Assembly (NCBI GenBank): GCA_002869185.1
Contig: PKTN01000004.1
Span: forward strand, 186,001 to 250,000
Source of the DNA: Denitrovibrio sp.
Lineage (GTDB): Bacteria; Chrysiogenota; Deferribacteres; Deferribacterales; Geovibrionaceae
Length of the DNA: 64,000 nucleotides
Direction: 5' to 3'
Shown: positions 26,122 to 35,964 of the stretch, piece after piece
How positions within the stretch are numbered: position 1 is the first letter of the stretch
How the letters are laid out: each line of letters opens with the position of its first letter
Made by a program: the position numbers and the translations under genes
Notes under the pieces: model-generated
Told to the model about the DNA's origin: nothing
Databases searched by the model: none
What the model saw: only the letters and a program-made list of their open reading frames with translations

Positions 26122-26898
26122 CTATTCCATCTTTTTTGCTTCCTTCCAAAGCTCTTCCATTTGTTCCAAACTAGCATCCTCAGAGGACAATCCACGCTCT
26201 AAAAGTTGCTGCTCTATATAGGAAAATCTGGTGTGAAACCGTTTATTCGCCTTTCTGAGTGCTTCATCTGGATTGATCTTTAGAAAACGAGAAATGTTTA
26301 TTAGAGCAAAGAAAACATCACCTAATTCATGTTCGATATCATAGGTATTACCTGTTTCAATTGCCTCTTTGAATTCTCCGATCTCTTCGTTTACCTTTTC
26401 CATGCAATCGTTCATATCTGGCCAGTCAAAACCGACCTTACGAACACGTTCTTGTATCTTTATGCTTCTTTGGATAGATGGGAAACTATTTGGGATATCA
26501 TCAAGTATAGACTTATTCCGTTTTTGTTTCTTCTCTTCGTCTTTAATCTTTTCCCAGTTAACTATAACTTCTTCGGTATCTATTTCACCCATGTCACCAA
26601 AAACATGAGGATGTCTTCTAATTAGCTTCTCATTAATTTCATCAAGCACAGCTGATAGGTCAAATTTTCCTTCCTCTTCAGCCATAACTGCATGAAACAC
26701 TACGTGAAATATTACATCTCCTAATTCTTCACGGATATTGGGGACATCTTCATTGTCTAGAGCGTCAACAAGTTCGAAAGCTTCTTCCAGAAAGTGATTT
26801 TTTATTGAATATAAGTCTTGTTCTCTATCCCAAGGGCACCCATTAGGGCTTCTTAGAGTTTTGACTATTTCAACGAGTTGTATAAATTTTTGAATCAT
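26122..26898 (-). CDS. mazG: MazG nucleoside triphosphate pyrophosphohydrolase
   Basis: This 258-residue protein is a two-domain MazG like that of E. coli (263 residues). It hydrolyses NTPs to NMP and pyrophosphate, and in E. coli lowers ppGpp and clears damaged nucleotides. The first domain has GCPWDREQ (about residue 20), EEAFELVDA and REELGDVIFHVVFHA with the Mg-binding acidic helices (EExxE ... ExxD). The second domain repeats this as KVNEEIGEFKEA and EHELGDVFFALINI. It stands alone on the minus strand between the broken fic gene and a divergent chemoreceptor gene. Confidence 0.95.
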   Translation of the reverse strand: MIQKFIQLVEIVKTLRSPNGCPWDREQDLYSIKNHFLEEAFELVDALDNEDVPNIREELGDVIFHVVFHAVMAEEEGKFDLSAVLDEINEKLIRRHPHVFGDMGEIDTEEVIVNWEKIKDEEKKQKRNKSILDDIPNSFPSIQRSIKIQERVRKVGFDWPDMNDCMEKVNEEIGEFKEAIETGNTYDIEHELGDVFFALINISRFLKINPDEALRKANKRFHTRFSYIEQQLLERGLSSEDASLEQMEELWKEAKKME

Positions 26899-27009
26899 AT
26901 AATAGATAATAACATTATTAACAATTTTGTACTGTAAAAAGTAAAATTAAAGTGGTATTTTTATGTGAAAGAATAATTACCCAAAGATAGAAATGATTCG
27001 AGGTTTATT

Positions 27010-29295
27010 ATGAAATTAGGTATTAAGCATATTGTATCGATTGGCGTTTATGTTGGTATTTTGCTACTAACCGTTATCCTTGCGGGGTATGATTACTATT
27101 CCTACAGAACAAGTCTTTTTGAGGATTCTCAACATGAGATGGACGATATCTCTAACTCATTAGAAGATACTCTGAAAGAGAAGTTGAAAGACTTGTCACT
27201 CTCAATCCATACTGTAGCAAATGATCAGGAAGCATCAAGAATGCTTGCTGAAGGTGACAGAGAAGGGTTGCAGAAGAAATTCTTAGAGTTTTACAAAGGG
27301 ATTAAAGTGTCTCACGGTATAGCTCAGTTTCAATTCCACACTCCACCAGCAATTAGTTTCCTGAGATTACACAAGCCCGGTAAGTTTGGTGACGATCTTT
27401 CTGCATTTAGGCAAACAGTTGTTGATGCGAACAAACAAAAGAAATCTATGGTAGGACTTGAGGTTGGTCGTGGCGGACCTGGCTTAAGAGCTGTTTACCC
27501 TATGTTCTATGAAGGAAAACATCTTGGTACTGTAGAATATGGTGGTTCGATAAATAATAGTATCGCTAATATTAAAAAGACTTTTGATCTTGATTTCGTA
27601 ATCGGAATTAAAGATTCAGTTTTCAAAAAAGCGAGACGTTTTGATACTAAAGATACTGATATTCTAAAGAACGGTATCGTCTATTATAAATACACGAATG
27701 AACATTCTAGAGAGCTTATGGAAGCTTTTAAAGAGGGTGAACCTCTTGAATTTGACGGACATACATTTGTGGGTAAAAGGACAGCTCTTAGTGACTTTAA
27801 AGGTGACGTTATTGGTGAGGTTGTATTCTTTAAGGATATTACAGAAGACCTTGCTCTTTCAACTATGTTCGGTCTAAAAAAATTACTCCTTGGCTTTATA
27901 TTGGCGTCAATATTTGCTGTAATGCTTTATTACTTCATCCAATTCTATTTCAAGTTACTTGTTCAGATGTCTGATATTACAGATGCTGTTACATCCGGTG
28001 ACGGTGACCTTTCAAAGAGACTACCTGTTTATAAAGAGGGTAACGAGCTTGAGACAGTATCTTTTAAAATGAATAATTTTCTTGAAACTATGGATGGTAA
28101 TATATCAAGAACAACTTATTCTCTCGGTAATTTGTTATCGAAGATTATGCCAATATATTACTCTTTAGTTGAAGTTAGAAAGTCTTCTAATGATAACGTT
28201 GACCTAGCTGCTACAGTTGCGGCTGCAGGCGAAGAGATGAGTATCACAGTGGAGGAGATTTCCAGAAATACGGCTGATGTTGCCAGCAAGGGTGAGGACA
28301 CATTGGTTCTTGCACAGGACGGTTCTGAAATGGTCAGAGAGGCGACAGAGAAGGCTGAACACGTAAAAGGAATTGTGGTTAATCTTGCCGAAGACATTAA
28401 CTCACTTACAGAGAATGCTAAAAATATTGGTAGCGTTGTTGAAGTTATTAACGATATATCAGAGCAAACTAACCTGCTTGCCCTAAATGCAGCGATTGAA
28501 GCAGCGAGAGCTGGTGAGGCTGGGCGAGGCTTTGCAGTTGTTGCTGACGAGGTTAGGAAACTAGCAGAGAAGACCTTAGACTCTACAAATGAAATTGAGA
28601 AGATGGTTAAGGTTATTCAGGATAACGTTTCTAAAGCAGAAGCAAATGCAACTGAGGTGTCTGAGAATATCGAAGTTCAGGTTAAGGCTAGTGAAAATGC
28701 TAATGTTAAATTTCAGGAAATTCTCTCAGCTGTACAAGAACTTAATGGACTCCTTCTGAATACTTCTTCGGCTGCTGAACAGCAAACTAGTGCAACTAAT
28801 GAAGTTGCTGGTAGTATAGAAAAAGTTGCCGCAGCTTCAGGAGAATCCAGAGACAATGTTGTTCAGCTTATGGAGCAGATAGATGGGCTTATGGATGACT
28901 TGGCTATCCTTGAGAAGGATATTATACAATACAAGCTTTCTTGTAATGGTATTGTGTTCGTAAGAGCTAAAATGGCACATATCAAATACCTTAAGAATAT
29001 TTATGCATCATATATGCATGGTACTGCGCCACAAGGACTTAAAACAGACCACGAATGTGAGTTTGGCAAACTATATTTTTCACAAGAGCTTCAGGCGTTA
29101 CATGGCTCAGACCCTGATTTTAAATCTATAGAGCAACCTCATAAAGAGGTTCATGCATTGTCGCATCATATCGCTGAAATGATAAATAAGGGCGACCTTG
29201 ATAACGCATATGTAGACATCGAAAAGATGAGAGGGAAAGTTGAGCATCTCATTGTAATTTTGGATAAGATGTTCGATAAAGCAAAATGTATCTAA
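27010..29295 (+). CDS. Methyl-accepting chemotaxis protein with Cache sensor and CZB domain
   Basis: This 761-residue chemoreceptor has TM1 at about residues 9-31, a periplasmic Cache-type sensor to about 285 (a segment [23 protein letters not shown] suggests the dCache_3 type), TM2 at about 292-314, a HAMP, and the signalling tip [20 protein letters not shown]. The last 115 residues form a CZB zinc-binding domain: His in AKMAHIKYL, Cys in [10 protein letters not shown] and His in [14 protein letters not shown] domains sense zinc or hypochlorous acid and are usual in cytoplasmic ends of chemoreceptors and diguanylate cyclases. It sits alone, divergent from mazG. Confidence 0.93.
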   Translation: MKLGIKHIVSIGVYVGILLLTVILAGYDYYSYRTSLFEDSQHEMDDISNSLEDTLKEKLKDLSLSIHTVANDQEASRMLAEGDREGLQKKFLEFYKGIKVSHGIAQFQFHTPPAISFLRLHKPGKFGDDLSAFRQTVVDANKQKKSMVGLEVGRGGPGLRAVYPMFYEGKHLGTVEYGGSINNSIANIKKTFDLDFVIGIKDSVFKKARRFDTKDTDILKNGIVYYKYTNEHSRELMEAFKEGEPLEFDGHTFVGKRTALSDFKGDVIGEVVFFKDITEDLALSTMFGLKKLLLGFILASIFAVMLYYFIQFYFKLLVQMSDITDAVTSGDGDLSKRLPVYKEGNELETVSFKMNNFLETMDGNISRTTYSLGNLLSKIMPIYYSLVEVRKSSNDNVDLAATVAAAGEEMSITVEEISRNTADVASKGEDTLVLAQDGSEMVREATEKAEHVKGIVVNLAEDINSLTENAKNIGSVVEVINDISEQTNLLALNAAIEAARAGEAGRGFAVVADEVRKLAEKTLDSTNEIEKMVKVIQDNVSKAEANATEVSENIEVQVKASENANVKFQEILSAVQELNGLLLNTSSAAEQQTSATNEVAGSIEKVAAASGESRDNVVQLMEQIDGLMDDLAILEKDIIQYKLSCNGIVFVRAKMAHIKYLKNIYASYMHGTAPQGLKTDHECEFGKLYFSQELQALHGSDPDFKSIEQPHKEVHALSHHIAEMINKGDLDNAYVDIEKMRGKVEHLIVILDKMFDKAKCI

Positions 29296-29308
29296 ATTAT
29301 TAATTTAA

Positions 29309-29333
29309 GCCTCGCGAAAGCGGGGCTTTTTTT
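29309..29333 (+). terminator. Intrinsic terminator after chemoreceptor gene
   Basis: GCCTCGC (29309-29315) pairs with GCGGGGC (29320-29326) around a GAAA tetraloop, followed by seven T residues (29327-29333). This is a textbook rho-independent terminator 13 bases after the stop codon. It separates the chemoreceptor from the dcw cluster. Confidence 0.9.
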
Positions 29334-29597
29334 ATGTCTGGAATATATCTATTTCTGAATATTATTAGGTATTTTTACCCTTTTGTAAAAAAATCATAAA
29401 AAAAATAAAACTTTTTTTTCTTGTTAACTTTAGCCCGTGTGTCAATAAACCACTAATAATAGTGCCTAAATCCCTTTGAACCCCTATCTAGAGCTATATC
29501 CGCCAAGTCAATATCACTTGACCATGTGCATATTTTTTGTTAACTTTGGCATGGATTGTACGATATTGTCATTAGAAGGCATAAGTTGGTATAAAAC
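29334..29597 (+). promoter_or_regulatory. Upstream region of the dcw cluster
   Basis: About 264 bases lie between the terminator and mraZ, with no coding frame of note. A 14-base near-direct repeat (TTGTTAACTTTAGC at 29421-29434 and TTGTTAACTTTGGC at 29537-29550) is spaced 116 bases. The second copy begins with TTGTTA, 16 bases before TACGAT, a plausible sigma-70 promoter for mraZ; the first is 17 bases before AATAAA. I did not see a clean set of TGGGN MraZ boxes. Confidence 0.35.
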
Positions 29598-30044
29598 ATG
29601 GCAGGAAGTTTTAGAGGACGCTACGAACATAAAATTAGTGACACCGGACGAATCTCTATACCGTCAAAGTTTAGAGAAATTCTGAAGGTCAAGTATGGCA
29701 GCGATGAGCTTACGCTGTTGTCCATGGGCGACCACCTGAGACTTTATCCAAATGCCGAATGGGACAGAGAGGAAACCAGGCTAGACGAACAGTCAAGCGA
29801 CGACGAAGAGTTTCAGGAATTCATGAGAATGCTTTTTTCAGATATGGGTGATTTATCCATAGATAAAAACGGCAGAGTAATGATCGGGTCTGAAATTCGT
29901 GAAAGGTGCGGTATCAAGGGTGAATGTATTGTAAATGGTTTGCGTAACCATTTCGAAATTTGGCCTGCCGCTGTCTGGGGGCAAAAAGCTACAGACGACC
30001 GAAAAGCGGAACTTTATAAAAAGTTCGCTGGGAAAATTAGGTGA
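29598..30044 (+). CDS. mraZ: MraZ, transcriptional regulator of the dcw cluster
   Basis: This 148-residue protein is an MraZ, an AbrB-fold DNA-binding protein that forms rings and autoregulates the dcw operon. Both AbrB-like halves are seen: FRGRYEHKISDTGRISIPSKFR (residues 5-26) and the second DLSIDKNGRVMIGSEIRE (about 84-101). It starts the cluster, as is normal. The start has no strong Shine-Dalgarno sequence (AAAAC before the ATG). A 41-base gap leads to a small frame, then rsmH. Confidence 0.95.
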   Translation: MAGSFRGRYEHKISDTGRISIPSKFREILKVKYGSDELTLLSMGDHLRLYPNAEWDREETRLDEQSSDDEEFQEFMRMLFSDMGDLSIDKNGRVMIGSEIRERCGIKGECIVNGLRNHFEIWPAAVWGQKATDDRKAELYKKFAGKIR

Positions 30045-30085
30045 TAATTTAGGCAGGTCGCAAGTAAATAACACAGGAGACTATT

Positions 30086-30310
30086 ATGTCAGTGTTTTCT
30101 TGGCTGGCCGGAAAGGTAAATTCGGGTTGCGATCTATCGGTATTCGATATGACCAACCGTACTAGAGAGACTCTTGCACAGGAGTGTTATAGGTTTATGG
30201 AAAAAGGCAGCTTTGTACAGATAGAATTCGACAAGGCTCCCGGGGCGGTTTTGAAGAATGAAGCACATACCGGTAATGATAAGGGAGGTGCTCAAGTATC
30301 TGCCGGCTGA
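30086..30310 (+). CDS. Small protein between mraZ and rsmH, unknown
   Basis: This frame encodes 74 residues (MSVFSWLAGKVNSGCDLSVFD...). The ATG at 30086 has CAGGAG 5-6 bases before it, a better ribosome site than mraZ itself has. Its last 53 bases overlap the start of rsmH in another frame, so translation of the two would be coupled. The sequence is mildly acidic with a helical centre (RTRETLAQECYRFMEKG) and ends in low-complexity Gly/Ala. I do not recognise it and cannot exclude that it is only a leader frame. Confidence 0.5.
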   Translation: MSVFSWLAGKVNSGCDLSVFDMTNRTRETLAQECYRFMEKGSFVQIEFDKAPGAVLKNEAHTGNDKGGAQVSAG

Positions 30311-31184
30311 TCCTGACGGCATTACGCTGGACATGACAGGCGGTGGAGGCGGACACTCAGCTGCAATGCTGGAAAAGATGTCTGATAAGGGGAGACTTAT
30401 TATCCTCGATAGAGATCTTGATGCTGTTGCACGCTTAAATGAGAAGTTCGCGGAGAACACCAACGTTACGGTTGTACATTCAAATTTTTCAAACTTCGAC
30501 CAAGCTTTAGACGAGCTTGGTATCCATTCAGTAACATCTATTCTCGCAGACTTTGGAGTATCTCTTTACCATCTGAAAGTTGCGGAAAGGGGCTTTTCCT
30601 TTCGCAGCGAAGGACCTTTGGACATGAGGATGAATCAGGACGAAAAACTGTCAGCATCCGATGTGGTAAATACATACTCCAGAGAAGACTTGAGCGATAT
30701 CATAAGAAAATATGGCGAAGATAACTTCGCATGGAAGATAGCAGGAGCGATTGTCAGAGCACGAGAGGAATCTCCTATAGAGACTACTACTCGTTTGGCT
30801 GAAGTTGTTGCTACTGCTATACCAAGAGCCGCTCAGAAGCAGGGTATAAACCCAGCGACTAAAACTTTTCAGGCTCTACGCATATATGTTAATAGCGAAC
30901 TTGATTCTATAGAAGAGATGCTTGGCAAGCTTGAGCGATACGTTGAAGTAGGAGGGAAGGTAGCTTTCATCTCCTTTCATTCGTTGGAAGACAGGATTGT
31001 CAAAGAGGTTCTCAAAGGTTATGAGAAGGAGTGCATCTGTGCACCGGGGCTTCCAGTATGCATATGCGACAAGAAGCGTACGTTTAAGCAGGTGACTAGA
31101 AAACCTATGGAACCTAAACCAGATGAAGTAGAAATGAATCCGCTTTCGCGTAGCTCTAAGCTAAGAGTAGCAGAAAGGGTTTAA
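30258..31184 (+). CDS. rsmH: RsmH (MraW), 16S rRNA C1402 N4-methyltransferase
   Basis: This 308-residue SAM-dependent enzyme methylates N4 of C1402 in 16S rRNA. It has the conserved start HIPVMIREVL, the SAM motif LDMTGGGGGHSAAML (residues 24-38), ADFGVSLYHL, ERGFSFRSEGPLDMRM, and the C-terminal FISFHSLEDRIVK. The ATG at 30258 gives the expected N-terminus. It sits in its normal dcw position after mraZ and 15 bases before ftsL. Confidence 0.96.
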   Translation: MKHIPVMIREVLKYLPADPDGITLDMTGGGGGHSAAMLEKMSDKGRLIILDRDLDAVARLNEKFAENTNVTVVHSNFSNFDQALDELGIHSVTSILADFGVSLYHLKVAERGFSFRSEGPLDMRMNQDEKLSASDVVNTYSREDLSDIIRKYGEDNFAWKIAGAIVRAREESPIETTTRLAEVVATAIPRAAQKQGINPATKTFQALRIYVNSELDSIEEMLGKLERYVEVGGKVAFISFHSLEDRIVKEVLKGYEKECICAPGLPVCICDKKRTFKQVTRKPMEPKPDEVEMNPLSRSSKLRVAERV

Positions 31185-31199
31185 AGAAAGGAGCGAATA

Positions 31200-31502
31200 A
31201 TGAGAGTACATACACTAGAGCAAGCAGCAACAAGAGAATCTGCAAGAATTAAAATGCGTACACTCCTTTTTGCCTCTTTTACAGTTGTGCTTCTATTTTC
31301 ACTCGTGTACGTGAGGCATCTTTGTATAAAGACAGGATATGAGATAAGCAATATCTCTGAAAAAGTAGAGAAGACTGAGGTGATGTATCTTTCACTTTTG
31401 GATAAACGTTCAAAGGAGTACGACACAGAAAACCTGTATAAAAAAGCGAAGGTCTTGGGACTGGAGCTACCCGACGTAAAAAGGACGTTTTATGTCAAAT
31501 GA
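31200..31502 (+). CDS. ftsL: FtsL-like division protein
   Basis: This 100-residue bitopic protein has a short cytoplasmic N-terminus, one membrane segment (about residues 21-40, LLFASFTVVLLFSLVYV), and a periplasmic coiled coil (ISNISEKVEKTEVMYLSLLDKRSKEYDTENLYKKAKVLGL). That is the FtsL form: it zips with FtsB and links FtsQ to FtsWI. Sequence identity among FtsL proteins is low, so the call rests on topology, size and its place between rsmH and ftsI. An AAAGGAG precedes the start, and the gene overlaps ftsI by 11 bases. Confidence 0.85.
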   Translation: MRVHTLEQAATRESARIKMRTLLFASFTVVLLFSLVYVRHLCIKTGYEISNISEKVEKTEVMYLSLLDKRSKEYDTENLYKKAKVLGLELPDVKRTFYVK

Positions 31503-33180
31503 CAAAAGTCGAATAAACTTTTTTAGTCTGCTTGCATTTATCGCCTTAGGCGCTCTGGTTTTCAGGGTCGCCTATTTGCAGTTATTGCACGGCGATTTCT
31601 ATAGTGAATACGCAAGCAAACAGGCAAAGGGAGTTGTCGAAAGCACAAGGGGACGGGGATTTATTCTCGATGTACATGGCGAGCCACTCGCATTGAATAA
31701 AAAGTCCGCATCCCTTTATGTTTTCGCAGGTGAGTTGAATGACAGAAAGATGTTTGTGCGTAAGCTTAAGAAGAATGGTCTGCGACTATCAAAAGGGACA
31801 GTTACAAGGCTTCTTAAAAACAGTGGATTTGTTTGGCTTGAGCGTAATATCGACATAGACCGTGCAGAAGAGCTCCAAAAGAAGATACCGAATATCGAGT
31901 TTTTGCTTGAAGAGCAACGTCTATACCCTGAAAGAAAACTTGCCGCATCAATGGTTGGTTTTACAGGTACAGACAATAAAGGGCTCGGTGGGCTAGAGCA
32001 TAGATACGACAACATTCTTCAAGGTCGCAAATTACAGTTACTCAGCCTTAAGGATAATAAGGGGCAGAGGATTGTTTACGAAGATACTAGAAAAGAGAAA
32101 GAAATAGATACGCAATTGTATCTGACAATAGATAAACAACTACAAGGGCTTAGCGAAGAAGTACTTCGTGTGGATACTGAGAAATACGGTGCTAAACGCG
32201 GTATAGCGGTTGCTATGGATGCTTATACTGGTGATATCATTTTCGCAGCATCATCCGGAGGCTTTGACCCGAATTCATATGGTGATTTTCCTGCGAAAGA
32301 GAGGAAGAACTATCCAGCAGGTTACCTATACGAGCCAGGTTCAATTTTTAAGCCTGTGCTTTTTTCGTTGTTATTAGACAAGAAGAATTTGAATATTCGT
32401 GAAATGGTTAATTGCGAGAATGGTAAATATAAAGTTTATAACCACGTAATCAAAGACGTGCATCCAAATAAAATACTTACTGCCAGGCAGGTACTCATAA
32501 AGTCTAGCAATATCGGAATGGTAAAGCTTTCTGACAAGGTGAGCAGAAAAGAGTTTTACGACTATCTAAAAGCTAGTGGTTTTGGCAGAAAAACAGGTGT
32601 TTCAGGACTCGGTGAAGAGGACGGTATCCTTCGTGACGTAAAGAAATGGTCTGGGCTTAGTAAGCCTTCATTGTCTATTGGGCAGGAAGTGATGGTTACA
32701 CCGCTACAAATGGTTCAGTTTTATAGTGCAATCGCAAATGGTGGCAGACTTATAAAACCTAAAGTTGTGAGCAAAGTCGAAAACGACGGTAATACATACA
32801 GGCCGAAGTTCGAGCAAGATAGGATATTCTCAGAAGAGACAGCTAAGAAAATGCAGAAACTACTTAGAGAAGTGGTCATGTACGGTACAGGTGTAAGAGC
32901 TGATTCCTCATACATCCAGATAGCCGGAAAGACCGGAACTGGACAGAGGATAGATAACAAGACAGGTACATATAGTGAGAGAGACTATGTTGCCAGCTTC
33001 GCAGGTATTTTTCCTGCGGATAAACCGAGAGTAGCGATGGTTGTGGTTTATGAGACACCTAGAAAATCAATCTATGGTGGTTCAACAGCGGCTTATACCT
33101 TTAAGGTCTTGGCTGAACAGCTTTCAATGCATTTGGGGCTTAAAAGGAGCTATGTTTATGAAAGTCTCCAAGCTTCTTGA
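31492..33180 (+). CDS. ftsI: FtsI (PBP3), septal peptidoglycan transpeptidase
   Basis: This 562-residue class B penicillin-binding protein cross-links septal peptidoglycan. It has one N-terminal membrane segment (about residues 11-28), a PBP dimer domain starting near GFILDVHGEPLAL, and the transpeptidase motifs SxxK in GSIFKPV (about residue 285), SSN in IKSSNIGM and KTG in AGKTGTGQ. There are no PASTA domains. It overlaps ftsL by 11 bases and its 3' end overlaps murE by 23 bases, so it is fully in the operon. Confidence 0.95.
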   Translation: MSNDKSRINFFSLLAFIALGALVFRVAYLQLLHGDFYSEYASKQAKGVVESTRGRGFILDVHGEPLALNKKSASLYVFAGELNDRKMFVRKLKKNGLRLSKGTVTRLLKNSGFVWLERNIDIDRAEELQKKIPNIEFLLEEQRLYPERKLAASMVGFTGTDNKGLGGLEHRYDNILQGRKLQLLSLKDNKGQRIVYEDTRKEKEIDTQLYLTIDKQLQGLSEEVLRVDTEKYGAKRGIAVAMDAYTGDIIFAASSGGFDPNSYGDFPAKERKNYPAGYLYEPGSIFKPVLFSLLLDKKNLNIREMVNCENGKYKVYNHVIKDVHPNKILTARQVLIKSSNIGMVKLSDKVSRKEFYDYLKASGFGRKTGVSGLGEEDGILRDVKKWSGLSKPSLSIGQEVMVTPLQMVQFYSAIANGGRLIKPKVVSKVENDGNTYRPKFEQDRIFSEETAKKMQKLLREVVMYGTGVRADSSYIQIAGKTGTGQRIDNKTGTYSERDYVASFAGIFPADKPRVAMVVVYETPRKSIYGGSTAAYTFKVLAEQLSMHLGLKRSYVYESLQAS

Positions 33181-34612
33181 TGGACTTAACATCGTAAGAT
33201 TTGATCTTGAGATAGATTTCGAAGCGAATGTTAAAGACATTAATATTGACAGCAGGAACCTAAAAAAGCGAGCACCATTCTTTGCGTTTAAGGGTGCTGT
33301 TGTAGATTCACATGATTATATTTCAGACGTGTACAAAAGTGGCATCGTCCCATTTGTTGTGGCTGAAAGAAAGGTGGAAGGTGTGCCGACTGTTATTGTT
33401 GAGGATGGACGCAAAGCTCTTGCAAATGCTTGTAGAAACTTCTTTGAAAAGCCAGATGAAGAGCTTCAAAAAATAGCTGTTACAGGTACAAATGGTAAAA
33501 CTACAGTTTCATATATTATAGATTCAATATTACGAGCTGCAGGTCACAAACCTGTTCTCGTAGGCACCACAGGGGTGGTTTTCGGTGATACTTTTGTTGA
33601 TCTGGATTCCACCACTCCGTCTACCTATGAGTTCTTTAAAGTACTCAAACAAGCGGTAGATGCTGGGGTTGATGCTCTCGTTATGGAGGTTTCATCTCAC
33701 GCATTACATCAACATAGGGTAAATGGAGTTGTTTTTGATGTAGGTATCTTTACGAACCTATCAGGTGATCATCTTGATTATAATAAAACGATGGAAGAAT
33801 ATTTTGAGGCGAAGAAGATTCTCTTTACGCCTGAGTATTCTAATGTTGGCGTTATAGGAATAGATAATGATTATGGCTTACAGCTTTTTAAAGAGGCTGA
33901 GGTTGACAAGATATCCTACGGGCTTTCGCCTAAGGCGGAGTTTACTGCGGAAGAGATTTGGTTTGGTCTTGACGGGCTTAAGGCAAAACTTGTCTGCCCT
34001 GCTGGGGTGATTGAGATTAAATCCGCTCTTGTAGGACTGCATAACTTTCAGAATATAATGTCCGCAGCAGCTGGTTGCATAATGTTAGGTATTGATAACG
34101 ACCATATAAAACAAGGTATAGAAGAACTTAAAAATATCCCAGGACGTTTGGAGAAATTCGAGCGTTCAAACGGAGCATATATATTTGTAGACTACGCACA
34201 TACAGATGACGCTCTTCAGAATGTTCTTGAGGCTCTCGGTAGCTTTAAGGAGAAGAAGCTTATTACTGTATTTGGATGCGGAGGAGACCGTGACAAATCC
34301 AAGAGGCCAAGGATGGCAAGAGCAGCAGAGCTAGACTCTGATGTAGTGATCGTGACAAGTGACAACCCAAGAACAGAAGATCCTTTAGAGATTATTGAGG
34401 ATATCCTAGTTGGGTTTGAAAATGCTGATAACGTCATCATCACACCAGACCGTAGTATGGCAATACGCCAAGCGGTTACAATGGCTGAAGAGAAGGATAT
34501 CGTTCTTATAGCAGGTAAAGGGCATGAGGACTATATGATTCTCGGTACAGAAAAAAGTCACTTCGACGACCGTGAAGAGGTGAAAAAGTATCTGGAGGTA
34601 AGCGAATGCTAG
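33158..34612 (+). CDS. murE: MurE, UDP-MurNAc-tripeptide synthetase (meso-DAP type)
   Basis: MurE adds the third amino acid to UDP-MurNAc-L-Ala-D-Glu. The ATG at 33158 gives 484 residues; AGGAG lies about 8 bases before it, and an upstream ATG at 33152 is too close to that site. Motifs are the ATP loop GTNGKTT, STTPSTYEFF, and SDNPRTEDP. The DNPR form marks meso-diaminopimelate as substrate rather than lysine, consistent with a diderm wall. It overlaps murF by 7 bases. Confidence 0.95.
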   Translation: MKVSKLLDGLNIVRFDLEIDFEANVKDINIDSRNLKKRAPFFAFKGAVVDSHDYISDVYKSGIVPFVVAERKVEGVPTVIVEDGRKALANACRNFFEKPDEELQKIAVTGTNGKTTVSYIIDSILRAAGHKPVLVGTTGVVFGDTFVDLDSTTPSTYEFFKVLKQAVDAGVDALVMEVSSHALHQHRVNGVVFDVGIFTNLSGDHLDYNKTMEEYFEAKKILFTPEYSNVGVIGIDNDYGLQLFKEAEVDKISYGLSPKAEFTAEEIWFGLDGLKAKLVCPAGVIEIKSALVGLHNFQNIMSAAAGCIMLGIDNDHIKQGIEELKNIPGRLEKFERSNGAYIFVDYAHTDDALQNVLEALGSFKEKKLITVFGCGGDRDKSKRPRMARAAELDSDVVIVTSDNPRTEDPLEIIEDILVGFENADNVIITPDRSMAIRQAVTMAEEKDIVLIAGKGHEDYMILGTEKSHFDDREEVKKYLEVSEC

Positions 34613-35964
34613 TTACACAGGCGATCAACGCCATGGGTGGTGTTCAGAAGTCCCACGTGCAAAGTGATCTGGACATCAGAAAGTTTGTAATAGACAGCAG
34701 ACAGGTAAGAAAAGGAAGCTGTTTTATCGCCTTTAAAGGTGAGAATGCTGACGGTAATATCTATGCTGATAGAGCTCTCAAGGCAGGGGCATCATTAGTT
34801 ATCTTATGCGATGCAGATACTTATGAGAAAGTTCAGGGTAACAAAGTTCTTGTTAATGACAGCATTATTGCATTGAAAGATATTGGTTCATTTAACTTGA
34901 ACAGATACAAGGGTAGGAAGATCGCCCTTACAGGTAGCGTAGGCAAAACAACAACAAAAGAGCTTATCTCTGAGGTTCTCCGCACCAGAAAGCGTGTTTA
35001 TACAGCTTACGGTAATTATAACAACGAACTTGGCGTTGCAATATGTGCAGCTAATATGAAGATGGGTACTAGTTACTCCGTCTTTGAAATGGGTTCCAAC
35101 AGTAGTGGCGAGATAGCTGCTTTGTCAAAATACATAAAGCCTGATATCTGTGTAGTAACAGGTGTTGGTCATGCTCATATCGGTCGTTTTGACGGTATTG
35201 AAGGCTTGGCGGCTGAAAAGCTCTCTATTGTAGAGGGGATGAGAAACAGAGGTATCTTATATATTTCTGATTCATGCCGCAGATATATGACATCTCATGT
35301 GCTTGAAAAAGCAGACGTGAGATATTTTGGTTCTGATATGGCATCACACATTATTTTGGCTGATGCAAACAGAACAGCAGAGGGTGATTTCTATTTTACA
35401 GCTGTGACTAGGAACACTCCATACTGCTTCAAACTGAACCATTTCTATAGCCATTTTGTTGAGAATAGTTTGCCAGCAGTAGCTATAGGGCTAGCAGCTG
35501 GACTTTCATACACTGACGTTATGAAGGGTGTACGTAATTTCCAACCAAAAGAGGGGCGTGGACGCATCAAGGATGTGGACGGTCTTAAGGTTATAGATGA
35601 TACATATAATGCAGGCTTTGAGTCTGTTATGTCTGCTATGAAAAACCTTGATGAAATCCCAGCGGATAAAAAGGTAGCTTTCATCGGTGAGATGGGAGAG
35701 ATCGAAGGTTATGAAGAGATGCTTTACTTCAAGCTTATGAAGCTTGCATCAGAACTTAATAATGTTGATTTCGTTTTTGTAGGTAAAGGCTTTTCTCGAT
35801 TAGAGAAGCCAAACAATATAAAGGTAGTCCAGACACGTGAAGAAGCTCTTAGCTTAATCTCTGAAGTAAAAGAGGGTGTTGTCCTTTTTAAAGCTTCAAG
35901 AGGTCAAAGATTTGAAGAGTTCGTGACACATATGGAAAAGGAGAAGATGAAGAGTGCTGTATAA
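34606..35964 (+). CDS. murF: MurF, D-Ala-D-Ala-adding ligase
   Basis: This 452-residue ligase adds D-Ala-D-Ala to UDP-MurNAc-tripeptide. It has the ATP loop [12 protein letters not shown] (about residues 105-116), YGNYNNELG typical of MurF, the [11 protein letters not shown] substrate loop, and the C-terminal [12 protein letters not shown]. The N-terminal domain has [17 protein letters not shown]. It overlaps murE by 7 bases and mraY by 11, indicating translational coupling. Confidence 0.95.
   Translation: MLVTQAINAMGGVQKSHVQSDLDIRKFVIDSRQVRKGSCFIAFKGENADGNIYADRALKAGASLVILCDADTYEKVQGNKVLVNDSIIALKDIGSFNLNRYKGRKIALTGSVGKTTTKELISEVLRTRKRVYTAYGNYNNELGVAICAANMKMGTSYSVFEMGSNSSGEIAALSKYIKPDICVVTGVGHAHIGRFDGIEGLAAEKLSIVEGMRNRGILYISDSCRRYMTSHVLEKADVRYFGSDMASHIILADANRTAEGDFYFTAVTRNTPYCFKLNHFYSHFVENSLPAVAIGLAAGLSYTDVMKGVRNFQPKEGRGRIKDVDGLKVIDDTYNAGFESVMSAMKNLDEIPADKKVAFIGEMGEIEGYEEMLYFKLMKLASELNNVDFVFVGKGFSRLEKPNNIKVVQTREEALSLISEVKEGVVLFKASRGQRFEEFVTHMEKEKMKSAV

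Noticed and set aside
29540-29560. Sigma-54 promoter (TGGCATGGATTGTA) before mraZ
   Set aside because: The GG and GC elements are not at the required spacing of -24/-12.
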